A stretch of 64,000 nucleotides of DNA from Oscarella lobularis. Its lineage: Eukaryota; Porifera; Homoscleromorpha; Homosclerophorida; Oscarellidae. Location: contig NC_089179.1 in NCBI RefSeq assembly GCF_947507565.1, positions 3,179,747 to 3,243,746 on the forward strand. The letters are read 5' to 3'. A model generated the notes under the pieces. The model saw only the letters and a program-made list of their open reading frames with translations, made no database searches and had not been told where the DNA came from. Positions 1 to 10,324 of the stretch are shown piece after piece. The position numbers were made by a program, and so were the translations under genes. Positions within the stretch are counted from its first letter, which is position 1; every line of letters starts with the position of its first letter.

Positions 1-986
1 CAATCGGCCGTTGCTTGGATACACAGACGATGTGTGGGCGTGAAGCAAATCGTCGCCTATCTCGTCGAACCGTCGAAAGAGAAGGTGAAGCCTAATAACT
101 GTTTGATTTTGATTTTATTATGTGAGTGCAGTCGTCCGAGAGTTCATTCAGCCTTCGAAAGATGCTGAGTACTGATGAACGCGGAGAGTCGGAATTACTT
201 ATGAAACCGCCACGTCTAAATCGCAAGGACAATCTTTTCAGGTACACACAATGAATAAATATTGTAGTTATTGATTTCCTTATGTTTTCCTCTCAGAGAC
301 TATCTCTTCAAGTGCGTCAATCATTCTGAGACGGTGACGTCATTAGCGTACGGTGAACACCGCATCGCGTATCCCCTTCGCGACAACAGCGGCTACGCGA
401 TCGTTGTTCTGGACATAAGTCTCGGAGCGACGAAGGCTCTGCCTCCCCAGCAGAATTCCGAAATGAGTCGTATGCTGAATTTATTGTCACTTGCCTACGC
501 TGAAGTGTCGCAGGAAGTCGAAGAGGACGAAGATCTGGAGTTCGTTTTGGAGGCGGAGTCCGTTAGCGAGGAGTCGCGAATTGCCGTCATGTTCGATCGG
601 ATGATGCTCGTGGAGCTGAGAGAAGCCGTAGAGAAGCTGGGACCACGGTAAGAATGCAGGGGGTATCGTTGGGGAGAGAAAAAAAATTTTTTTTTTGCAG
701 AGTGTTTGCTGAAATGAAAAGCTATGTTGATCCGCCGAAAGTCGTTCACACGATTTTGCAGACGCTTTTGACATTTTTCTGTTCGCTGTCCGAAGATAAG
801 CTTGGGGATTGGAATGAATGCAAGCAGGTATCGTTTTTTTTTCTTGAGGAATTTATTATGTGTGAGTTTTTTCTTTAGTTGGTTACTCCTGATCTTTTGA
901 AAACGGTCACGACGTTCGACCCCACTTCCCAAGGCCAAGAGATTGATCATAAAAGAGTTGCTGAGCTGTTGCAAGGTGCCAATTGA
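1..986 (+). CDS. EFCAB5-like protein, C-terminal exons (5' end outside window)
   Basis: This is the tail of a multi-exon gene entering from the left edge. Exons <1-84, 132-241, 297-647, 701-827 and 879-986 join in one open frame (introns GT-AG, 47-55 nt) and end at TGA 984-986. The visible C-terminal part holds a compact alpha/beta segment resembling a GAF-type fold (YLFKC...YGEHRIAYPLRD...), an acidic stretch rich in Glu/Asp, and a helical tail. The order and wording of these blocks recall the C-terminal GAF region of EFCAB5, an EF-hand protein tied to cilia and sperm. That identification is from memory of the family, not from a search. The EF-hands themselves would lie upstream of the window. 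The first exon is fixed only by frame continuity and a good acceptor at 131. Confidence 0.5.
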
Positions 987-1256
987 TGTACGACTGACTT
1001 CATGTTTTCTTTATACTGCTATTAGATGTTCCTCACGGCGAGGTGGCGAAATATGGGTCTCTTCCCGCTGAGTATCTCTACAACTGGCTCTATGTATGCC
1101 TGTCACTTGTAGAGCATGCCACGCGAATGGGCGGATATGCTCGTTCTACATAATCGGTATCAATAATAGAATATGTATGGGATATGGTAGTGCAAACACA
1201 GCTCGCAATTTAGCAAAATCATACCCGTGTTGCAAGATTAAATATATTTCTTTAGG
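987..1256. other. Intergenic DNA, no gene seen
   Basis: This stretch lies between the converging EFCAB5-like gene and the minus-strand secreted-protein gene. It is AT-rich in places and has only short open frames. I see no tRNA-like cloverleaf or strong repeat. It probably contains both 3' untranslated regions. Confidence 0.4.
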
Positions 1257-1666
1257 TTAACGGTCACGTGCGGCGCGGATAGTGTCTACGTTTTTTTGCA
1301 TCGTTTCTTGTTGGTGCTCCGATGAATGTGGGCGCATAGACGCGCCGTTGCCGCACGCGTTCTTCAAGCAAGAGCGCCATGGAAGCAAAAAAGCGTGATG
1401 TGGGCCCCCTGTCGCCGTGCGACTCGAAGTTCTCAGAAACGAAGTCCAACGCGTACGTTTCCGATCGCATTCTCCTCCTTGGGCAAAATCTACGGCTACG
1501 AAGAACCTACACAGGCCTCTGACTCCTTCTAGGGGCCCCATCAACGTTTACACTGACGATTTCTTTTTTTCTTAGACTGTATATACAAACGGCGTCAGCA
1601 AAGAGACGAACAAAGCAAGCCAAACGGAGAATGACGTCAGTCATCAAGCTTGAGGACAAGACTTAC

Positions 1667-2766
1667 CAGGAACGCCTCTCTTGCAGGAACACACAAAGTA
1701 CACGTCTCCACGCTCATCGCCATCCCATCCACTCCCCTCGAAAGCGAAGCCAACGGTACCGCATCCCTCTTTCCTATAAGCAAAGTCCACCTTCTGAGGC
1801 TCGGTATAGTTCTCCTGTGTAAAGACAAGAACAGAGGGAACGACATCGAAACAGTCAGTGCAATTGTACTGGTCAAGTTTCCCGCGAAAAAGTCTCATAG
1901 TCACACTACCCCACGCCGGCGGATCAACCAAATTGAACGCAATGCTATCATTGCCTTCAGGCGTCGTATAGTAAAAACTTCGATCCGGATTAAAATCCCA
2001 GAATATATCCAAATTCTTGCACCTGCGCATCCAGTCGTGCGGCACGAGCGAATCGAAGTCAATGGAAGGATTACCAACGATGACGTCATAAATGTCCGTA
2101 GTTATATACTCGGGCGGATCGAACGTGCCAGGCCTTCCGGGATGATAGCGTTCGCCGTGAATGGGAATCCCCGTCGACGCGTCGGAGAACACGGTCAAAT
2201 TATCTGGGCCATATGGCTGGGAGCTCCCTATCACGCGATTCCATACGTTCACTTTCGTTGTGTTCTGCATCGTCGTTCGAATGTAAGTCATGTTTGAGCA
2301 TATTTGCATTCCAATGCACGTGTCGTCGAAATCGTATTTGCCTAGGAAGGAGGCGAGTCCGATGGGCAGGTCGTCGAGTCGATCGAGGATGCCGGAATAT
2401 TGACAGTCATTTCCTAATTGGATATGAACGAGTCGGTTTCGAGCGGGCAAACTGCCTGGAAGAACGCCTGGAGGATTCGTCATAATCAAGTAGGTATGAT
2501 TGCCTTAGGGGGAAGGAATATATGTTAACGTAGACTAAATATTTGTAGAGGATACCTATCAAAGATTCGGTTTCGTTCAAGAAGATACTGAATGACTCTT
2601 TCCCTGTGTCGTCTTTCCACCGTGAGACGTAGATGCGCGATGTCTTTGGTGCCCCGTAGATGTTCGTGTCTAGGGAGAGCGTGAAACTCTGAGGAAACTC
2701 GGGATAGACGTGCGTTTCTGCCAAGCATTCGGCCAAGACGAGAAGGAGAACGGTCCCGAAACGCAT
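1667..2766 (-). CDS. Secreted protein of unknown function (3' end unresolved)
   Basis: Exon 1 runs 2766 to 2556 and exon 2 runs 2503 to 1667 (minus strand), joined phase 1 across a 52-nt intron (donor GTATCC, acceptor CTAAG). The start ATG at 2766 opens directly into a hydrophobic signal peptide (MRFGTVLLLVLAECLA). An in-frame ATG at 2808 would place 14 polar residues before it, so 2766 is preferred. The mature part has about nine N-glycosylation sequons, several Cys, and near residues 300-345 a block (FTQENYTEP..V) that looks like a Calx-beta-type strand pair. It ends in a CSC motif just before a strong GTAAGT donor at 1666. The downstream exon lies between about 1257 and 1560, but three acceptors give different frames, so the C terminus is not assigned. 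The family is not recognised. Confidence 0.6.
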
Positions 2767-2808
2767 CGCGACTGGCAGTGTGAAAGAGTGACGCCGTTTG
2801 CTTGTCAC

Positions 2809-3300
2809 AAGACTATATAAATCAAAACCGACACCAGCGCGTGACGGATAGAGCGCGTGACGGAGAATCGTGTGACAGCGACTGCTTGTGACGGAGATTC
2901 GAAGAACCGTGTGACCAAGCCGTCACGTGAGAAGGTGATGCCTCCTCGCTAACTTGACCTTGCTGCCATTAGACTGAGCCCAATGTAGCCGGGAATTGCT
3001 TCGGATCAACTGCAAATCGCAACTCGGTATGAGATTGGGTCATAAAGGCTGACTAATAGAAGAGGCTCTTATAGAATGTCTCGTCATCGTGGAGCACAGC
3101 TCGTAGGAACAAGTATAGAGCAGGAAAATTCTTCGGACGAGTCCTCATAGCCAGGGGGACTGCACTACGGGGACTGGTTCGGGGGACTGGTTCGGGGGAC
3201 TCAACTCCCCGCGATCATTGATTCCCATCCTTCCCTGCGCTGCGCATAAGTGAGTCGACGCACCGTTCGTTCGCGCCATTTCGTCTCCACGAGTGCGACT
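2809..3300. other. Divergent intergenic region with short GGGGACTGGTTC repeats
   Basis: This region separates the secreted-protein gene (-) from the surface-protein gene (+), so it should hold both promoters. Around 3168-3200 a 13-bp GGGGGACTGGTTC unit is repeated in tandem with a partial third copy. Near 2850-2925 there are several short GTGACGGAG/GTGAC repeats. No TATA box is clear. No open frame is convincing. Confidence 0.4.
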
Positions 3301-5540
3301 ATGCATCACCTTTCTCTCGTCGTCTTGTTGTTTTGCGTGACGGTGACGTCGCCGTCGTCGGCCGTCACGGGTAATTAATTAGACGAAGTGTTAGAAGTCG
3401 AAGCGTTAGGTTTCAAAATAAACAAACACGCTTAGCGCATAGAGATCGATTTGCAGTGATGCCCATGACCCTATTGTACGGTTGAAGAGAGAAACGGGGC
3501 GGGGACTCTCTGGCTGGTCGCGGGTGGAAATTCATTCCACGACTTTACTTTATGTCGTGTGCTCTTTTTTTTGTAGATGAGCCGCAAGTCCGTCCAATAT
3601 CGACTAACGGTAATATGTCGGCTATCGTTGTCAACGGAAATCACCTTAGCGTCTTTGATGTGGAGACTCTGACCCAACTGCATCATCGTCAACTCCTTCA
3701 AAATGACGACTGTTTTATGTGTGAATGGAACGGTTTGTCACACGTTTTGACGTTAGTATGAACGATTTACCGTGATTTTCTTTACAGTGCATAAGAAGAC
3801 TCAATTTCTATTTTTAACCGAAAGCAATCACAACATCCTCACCATTGTTTCACTGGCAAACTTCTCCACACCGACATTCGTTGCTCGAGACATCTGCGTG
3901 TGTCCTCAAGAAGTTCTCAAAAGCGAAAAACGAACATTTCTTCTCACCTGTCGCGGTGACGACTTCGGAAACCCGCCAAAGATAATATCTTTCACCATCA
4001 GAGTCGAAGATGATAGTCTCATGATAGACAAGCAAGTATTCTGGACCGAGAATAGCAGCCCATCCTCGGGCACCCGGCCTATGTTCGTTTTCAAATATCA
4101 CGGACCGCAAGAATTTCTTATATCGCTCGACGCCAACGCATTGGTTCTCGCCGCCATGGCCGAAAACGAGTCCTCGTCGTCGACGAGCGTTCGACCGCAC
4201 GAAATCGGATGCGGCACCGCGGACAGCAGCGGCCAAATCAATCTCATGCAAAAGGCGAATTTCGACGTGCATTACGCTTTTATTTGCACGTGCATGTCGA
4301 CAGCTCGACCGCCTCATCTTTTGCTGTTTCGTGTGACTGAAGGCAATGTCACCGACGTGCAGACCCATCCTGTGAACGGCGACGCTCTCGTACTCAGTTC
4401 GCGCATGCCAGGCGCTCAAAGGAAAACTCAGATTGTCTACGTTGCTCTGCTCAACTTTGCTGATGGCACTGTCACTTTTATTGCTATCAGTGCTACTTAC
4501 TCCAAAGTCGTGGGCCGTTTGGAAACGACAGAAAGGGGACTAGTCCTTGGAATAAACGGCGTCTTTACTGAGAAGGCGTACGTCGCACCTTTCAACGGCG
4601 GCAATGTTATTATTGCCCTAATGAGCAGCATTTTGAAAGGAGAGAAAAACTTTCCTTTAATCTCTCTTTCCAAGCGAGGAGAAATTAGTAGCATTGCTTC
4701 TTTGAAGGGCTCCTTCGTCGCCGTGGCTGTGGACGATAGGGTTATTGTCGTCGATACAAGAGACGCGTCAAAGCGAATTTTGCAGTCGACTTTGTATTCT
4801 CCCTTTACTGTTATAACGACGTTCTTTACAAAGGCTCGTTCTTCACCGTCACCAAGTGAGAATAGCACCCAGCCTACAGCCCAAACAGGCGTCTCCCCTT
4901 CGTCGTCTAATACAACGTCATTGCCAGCTATGACGTCGTCTAATACGATGTCGTTGCCTGCTGCGAATATCAGCCATACATCTCAGCCATCCTTATCCGT
5001 CATGCCAACAGCGAAGACGCCGTCTTTTCACAGCAAAACGATTGGTGTTGCCGTCACTTGTCCTTTGGAGCTTTCTACTGATAAAATCAAGCTGGAATTC
5101 GCAGAGGTACATTTGGTCTTGTCTGATTAATTTATTAATTATTTAAAGTTGTTCCTTGTTTTCTCTAGATGATTGGCAATTGGTTTTATGTGGCTACAGG
5201 AAAACGGCAGTCAAGTTTGCAATGCAGAAACACCGAAATATTCCACAGCCAAGCACGTACTGTCCATTGGTCGTGCGTCTGTAAAGCGGATGCGATTGCT
5301 GAGATACTGCAACAGACTAAACAGTGGAAGATTCAAGTCCAAGGGCTTCTACGTGTATTTTCTGACAAGTCGTGGAATGTCACGTTTGATTCTAGACCCA
5401 GCCATCGTAGCATTCGCCACCGGGCAACCATCTTACGAGCAACGTCATCGGCAATGTCAAAGTCTAGTCATTACGTGCTGGTAGCACTTCTCTGTTGTAT
5501 CGTCCTTCGCTGGAATTCCGGGCAGGGGGTTTGGCGTTAA
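3301..5540 (+). CDS. Single-pass surface protein with predicted beta-rich ectodomain, 638 aa
   Basis: Exons 3301-3370, 3577-3732, 3788-5106 and 5169-5540 join to 639 codons without a stop. The ATG at 3301 gives a clean signal peptide (about residues 1-20, ending SPSSA). Residues 25-360 are repeated short beta-strand-like blocks with no long helices, suggesting a propeller-type ectodomain. This is inferred from pattern only, because no WD or kelch signature is visible. Residues 355-430 are Ser/Thr/Pro-rich with many sequons, like a mucin-type stalk. A Cys-containing module follows (LQC..., HWSCVC). About 14 hydrophobic residues (YVLVALLCCIVL) lie near the C terminus with a very short basic tail, so it is either type I membrane or GPI-anchored. 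CatSper accessory subunits and other sperm or surface proteins share this plan, but I do not recognise the family. Confidence 0.65.
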
Positions 5541-5680
5541 TCGCAACTGGAAACTGTATTTGTATCTGCTAGCTATGTCGTTTTCTGTTTGCATTCGTTT
5601 TTTTAGTGCAACCGCTGTTTGCTGTTTTGTTGTTACCCCAAATACATTAGCAAAAAGAAGCCTCCGATTCGGCGGATATA

Positions 5681-6333
5681 ATGAATCCGGGGAGTTTGTC
5701 CACATGCTCAGTGATTGGACGGTACGGCGAGTCACGTGAAAGGATCTGTCTTCGTCATTCTCGGCCAATTTTCGTTGAGAGAGGCTGCGTCCTATGCCTT
5801 TCCAAGCTTTGGCGGCCACGATTTGCTCGTCTTTGCGTTCTGGGCGGCCGAGAAGAAGCACACCGCCTCGCGGCGGGCTTCAGAGATCGAACGAACGTCG
5901 GCGGGGACTCCGACGACAGCGGTAAGCGCCAAAATACGCGCCATTCCTCCTAACTAATCGAATCGCTTTGATTTTCTCGCGCAGGAATCCCGCAATCCTT
6001 CGCGAAGGATTGCGCCCAGACGCAAAGACGGCGCCACGTGGCCCGCGTGCAGGTCAGTCTACAGTCGCGCGCTGTGGAACTCGAATAACAAGCGCAATCG
6101 TGTTTTTTAGATCGCGTTTACGCGGCGCGATGGCACGCGCTTTCGTCTTGGAGCGATCAATTGGCGCCTTTGCTCGCCGGTAAGCGCGCCCTGTCTTTCG
6201 ATCGATCGCGCGATTATTGAGTCGTTTTCTTAGTCTGAAATAAAGCGACAACGCTCCACGTTTTTTTTTGGTTCTAAGACAAAGGAACACGCCATCGTGG
6301 CTGGGGAAAAAACGTAAGCAGCGCGTAGGGTGA
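5681..6333 (+). pseudogene. Exon-like blocks with conserved splice sites in the left arm
   Basis: Four blocks have good acceptors and donors: about 5681-5921 (donor GTAAGC), 5985-6052, 6111-6179 (donor GTAAGC) and 6234-6333. Joined in phase they can be read without a stop through block four, giving a small basic, Arg-rich product that includes QSFAKDCA in block two. The right arm has blocks in the same order with donors and acceptors at equivalent places, so these are real homologous exons. The frame best conserved in block one (RRAS...ER) is not the one conserved in block two (QSFAKDCA), and the right copy has an in-frame stop. Coding status is therefore doubtful. The blocks may be untranslated or non-coding exons or a decayed gene. 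The family is not recognised. Confidence 0.35.
5991..6014. repeat. 24-bp perfect palindrome inside exon-like block two
   Basis: Ten-base arms CGCAATCCTT and AAGGATTGCG flank a self-complementary CGCG centre, so the whole 24 bases are their own reverse complement. The equivalent place in the right arm (16602-16623) is also a hairpin, with one arm base changed and its partner changed to match. Confidence 0.8.
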
Positions 6334-7089
6334 CGTCTCGCGCTGCGCGATATAACGCTTCATATTACAGGCGTGACGGGCACGAGTCCGCGGCACGCGA
6401 GTCACGATTGCGCGCACGTGACTAAAGGTAACGAATATTTTAATCCTTTTCACGTGATTAACGTTTCCATTCGCAAGGAGGATGACGTCATCATTAATGC
6501 GTCATTTGCTGTTGTATTGGGGGAGGAGGATAGCAAAGATTCTCCCGCTGAAGACAATGGGATAAAGTTTGGGGAGGAGGATAGGCAAAGATCTTCCCAC
6601 CAGATGAAGAGAAGAGAGCGCAGGTTCACACCGCATTCCAAAGGGTCCCTCCATCTGGGTGTAGGCGTTCACCTAAGGGGTCACAGCTCTCTGACATGTG
6701 CATACCGAGTGGAATGCTCGTTCTGTCATTGCTTCTGCTTCGGGTCTAGCGCATATACGCTTAGGTGCCAGTAGAGGTGGGGGCTCGCAAGTGAGGGGCA
6801 ATGGCAGAACGGCACGAAACTCTCCGTTCTTTCTTGGGAAATTAATAAATGCAGGGTCCTATGTATGCACATAGCAGAGAGCCTAGTGGGACAACAAAAA
6901 CTATGCATTGTCCGTCAAAAAATGATGTGTGCATTCGTGCTTCGCTTGCAAACTACGCTAGCGGTTGCGATGCATTAGGGTTTAGGGCGGCTGTCAGTAG
7001 GTAGGGCGGTATTCCTGATGATATAGATAGGCTTTGTAGCTCCTTCCCCACTCACAAACGTGCTTAGCTGGCAGCCGCCATCGGTTAGA

Positions 7090-7475
7090 CCATTTCAATG
7101 GATTTTTGAGGTAATCTAGGTTGATTAGCATATAGGCATATTTTAGGTCAATGGATTGCGAGGTAATTTAGGTTATTTTCCATTAATTAATTAATTAATT
7201 AATTTTCTAACTCGTCTTTTAGATGTAGTGTAGGGTTTTAGGTCAATGGATTTGTGAGGTAATTTAGGGGATTTGTAATTTATTTTTTTAGGTTTTTTCC
7301 TTCCTTCCTTCTAGGTTTTAGGTCAATGGACTTGTGAGGTAATTTAGGTTATCTAATTCTTTTAGGGTATATAGACTAGGTTTCATTTTAGGTCAATTGA
7401 TTATTGTGGTAATTTAGGTGTTGATGAAGCATTTTTCATCCGCTTTTTAGGTCAATGAATTATGTGTTAATTTTT
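7090..7475 (+). repeat. AGGTCAATGGA...GAGGTAATTTAGG minisatellite, left arm
   Basis: About six degenerate units share the core TTTTAGGTCAATGGATT followed by GTGAGGTAATTTAGGT, starting near 7093, 7140, 7233, 7313, 7389 and 7446. Spacing is irregular (40-95 bp) because AT-rich filler such as a (TTAA)n run at 7182-7203 lies between units. The same core, inverted, forms the inner edge of the right arm. Confidence 0.8.
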
Positions 7476-8360
7476 GTGTATCCATATCCAGGTGTTGTCT
7501 CGGTCTCATTATCTGGGTTAGTGGTTGGTGGTTTTCACAGGTAACCAGAAGTGTTTCTCTAGCATTACGATGATTCAAACGATTTTTTATAGGTCTCTCT
7601 ACTTGTCAGCTTGCAATTCAGGAGGTCATTTTATATGGTACGGTGATCAAAGGCAGCTCTCACAGAATTTTGCGGTTAGCCTGTACAAACCATTTTCATT
7701 GTTTTCATTGCTAATAGATCTCTTTAGTGTAGCCGGGTTTGGATGATGTACCAAACCAGTGCAAGTGTTCAATGAAAAGGGAAAAAGTTTGTGGACGGCA
7801 ACCTCGGTATAGCATGTCTTTTCTGTTAGCATTCAATCGCGCAGTGGTTTCCTTTAGAGCGCGCAAAAGGCAACAAAGCTCTCAAGAAACGGACTCGGAA
7901 ATGCATGTCTTTTTTATTTTTTTTGTAGCTGCATTCTTGAGTTTCTGTGTAGGGTAGAGTAGTGTAGTGCTCTTCGTCTCCAAGTATGGTGACGAGAGCG
8001 ATATAGTTACAGCACACGCGTTCGGGACCGGCGGTTGAGGTAAGTGTTCAGTCGCAGAGACGACTGTTTGCATGAGTAGGCGCAGAAAAAAGAGCGCAAA
8101 GCGATGCGCCTGCGCCCTTGTGAATGACAGGTGAGGTAGGTGCCTCGTCGCGCTGACTCAAATGCGCGCTCATCCTCGGGATGTGGCGCGCGTGTACCAC
8201 TGCACGTAAAAGTAGGCTGAATTATGTTCAAATTTTTAATTAAAATGTCCCGGATATAAATAAAAATAAAAATTAAAAGTCTATGCGTTTCCTTCTGTGT
8301 CCTTGTCGTCGTCCGCCGATGCTCCTTATCCTTGAGCTGCGGCTCCTGCGCTGCCGCTCG
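7476..8360. other. No gene recognised
   Basis: This is AT-rich DNA with scattered short open frames on both strands and weak splice-like sites. I see no protein family, tRNA or tandem repeat, apart from being enclosed by the inverted arms. Confidence 0.4.
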
Positions 8361-8425
8361 ACCCGTCATTGAGACGAGCCAAGCGGTTGGGACTGAGTCT
8401 GCAGTCCCCACAGTTGGACTTCACT

Positions 8426-8600
8426 CCCAAGTCCGCGGGAGAAGGGCACATTAACCTCCAGCCCCCAAGGAGGAAGACTTTTCCCAAGTCCCCAGGAGGA
8501 CAGCGAATTAGCCTCCGGCTGCCATGGAGGGAGACATTTGCCCAAGTCCCCAGGAGGGGTCAGCCATTCACCCCAGCAGGCTGGCCTAGTTTAGACGATT
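8426..8600. repeat. Three-copy 57-58 bp tandem repeat
   Basis: CCCAAGTCC recurs at 8426, 8483 and 8541, each followed by a GGAG(GA) block, an ATTA/ATTC block and CTCC(A/G)GC. Copies are about 75% alike. It sits in unannotated DNA between the inverted arms. Confidence 0.7.
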
Positions 8601-8784
8601 TTCACCTCTTGGCCGAGAGGTGGATGCCTTCGTCCACATCTTCTTCTTTCTGGACGGATGGGGCGCGACGCGTGAACAGTTGGCTGCATTTTCAGTCAAA
8701 CTTCCGGGCACATGTCGATATTATATCTACACATAATTCCAAATATTAGCCAAAATTGAACGCGTGACGTCAATTCGCTACTGC

Positions 8785-9190
8785 GAGGTCAAACAAATGA
8801 CTAAGCCCTATCGTTTAATGCAAAAAAATTAGGAATCTAAGGAGTGACCAAATTCACCAAAAACCATGAGCTATAGCTCACGGTTCCCTAAAAATCTCAA
8901 CTCACGGATTTCCAACTAAACGCGCTAGATCTACTCTACTTTATTAGTAGAACAACCCTACGAGGTCAAACAGTTCGTACGGGTCAAATTTCACACGAAA
9001 AAAGACCACTTCCGGTACGTATTAATATTAGTCACACCCCTCAAAAATACCAAAAAAATTGGCGATAGGCAATTTTGAGATAGCGGAGCTAACTAGGTAC
9101 TTTAACCCTATCGTTTCACGTAGAAATCTTAGCGTTCTGGGAGACGCGGTTTTTGACCCAAAAACCATGCTCGGCGAAAAATCGCTCCAT
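8785..9190. repeat. Two diverged copies of a CCCTATCGTTT-containing element
   Basis: CCCTATCGTTT at about 8807 and 9108 is followed, after about 50 bases in each case, by CCAAAAACCATG. The bases before (TGACTAAG versus TACTTTAA) and between are partly alike. GAGGTCAAACA also recurs at 8789 and 8961. This looks like an old duplicated interspersed repeat. 9190-10100 continues with no gene recognised. Confidence 0.45.
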
Positions 9191-10324
9191 CGCAAATAGC
9201 CAATCTAACGGTCTCAAACAAAGAGATTCTTCGCTTTTAAGAGCTCTAGGTCCGCTGATTTCGTCTCTAAGACGAAAACGGAGCCCGAAATCGGAAGGGG
9301 GTCCCAGTCCCATGTGAGCCGTTTCGACTCTTAGCGATCGAGATACACGACATTTCGATTCTAGACAAACGAATAGAACACGAGAACGCTTTCTAGGCGC
9401 GTTTTCGAGCCTCTACTATCGACGAGTCGTAAAAATCGTCGCTTTACGCGCCAAAAGGAAGCGAAAACTGCGTATAAACGTTAAGGTAAAAGAGAGAGCG
9501 CTGTACCTAGTCCGATTCGTTCGCTTCGACGTCTCGTCGTCCAGAATCTTGCGATTTAGCATCGAACCTATCGCGCGCTAAGAGAGCGCCAACAGTTTGC
9601 CACGTTGGGGAAAATATACATAAAGAGACGCTCGGTTTGGCTCGTTTCTAGAAGCTCGGTGAAAAAGAACTCACGCTAGCAATTCGAAGTGTAGATAAAA
9701 CTATAAAAAAAGGTCAAATCTGGCAGCAGGTAGTGGAGTGCTTCAACGCATGAACTTCCCACGTGAGGTGTCAAGGTTTCAGACAAATGATAAGGTAACC
9801 CGCTGCCTCCGGACCTTGTTAGGTACTGTTCTGTTGGCGTATCTATTCACCGATTACATCCTGGCACTTTGATTGTGGGTGGGTGGATATGCCTTATGCC
9901 TACCGTTATTATACAGTGTTTCTGCATCATAATCTGACAGTCTTTCTGTCGTTGTTCTAACGACAGCCAAAGAATTCTCAAAGTGGACGTCATAGTCACC
10001 AACCCGGATTGGGTCAAGTCAACGCCCCGTATTAACATTTTAGCGAAGGCAGAATAGCGCCAAAAAACGTTGGTCGATCATCCGCTGCGCGGAAAGACAT
10101 AGAAAAGAAAGTGAAAAAGCGAGCCGGTGGTGGTCTCTGTCTCACAGCCGGCTGGATCGACGCGATCAGCCAGCGGATCCTCTTCTCTTCGCAGAGCGTT
10201 TCGTGTGAGCTCGCAGTAGATTATCAGGGCCGCAGGGAACGAAAAAATACATCCGTATTAGGTCCCAGCAGAGATATAATCACGAGAAGGCTCTCTGATG
10301 CAACCATGCAACGAATCAACAAAC
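9191..10324. other. No gene recognised; 3' flank of the MFS gene
   Basis: This stretch has only short open frames and no family signature. The distal part should include the 3' untranslated region of the minus-strand transporter. Around 9400-9600 the sequence is rich in CG dinucleotides and TCG triplets. Confidence 0.35.

Larger units (their letters stand above)
5680..7475 (+). repeat. Left arm of a long diverged inverted repeat
   Basis: This arm is matched in reverse complement by 15030-16960. The clearest island is 6980-7010, a 31-bp perfect match to the complement of 15796-15826. Others are 7067-7135 against 15640-15725 (shared GCTGGCAGCCGCCA, TTAGACCA, GGTAATCTAGG and GATTAGCATATA) and 5850-5885 against about 16740-16775. 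Order is conserved over about 1.7 kb, with indels and roughly 70-90% identity inside islands, estimated by eye. From the outer edge inward it holds exon-like blocks with splice sites, then a unique stretch, then an AGGTCAATGGA minisatellite. The outer boundary is not sharp and I could not find a target-site duplication. Confidence 0.75.

Noticed and set aside
7182-7203. TTAA-type run as a piggyBac target site
   Set aside because: It is a simple (TTAA)n tract among AT filler of the minisatellite, and no transposase or terminal repeats of that family are present.
9116-9313. 65-codon minus-strand open frame in the accessory region
   Set aside because: It overlaps the duplicated CCCTATCGTTT element, lacks splice or start support and shows no homology.
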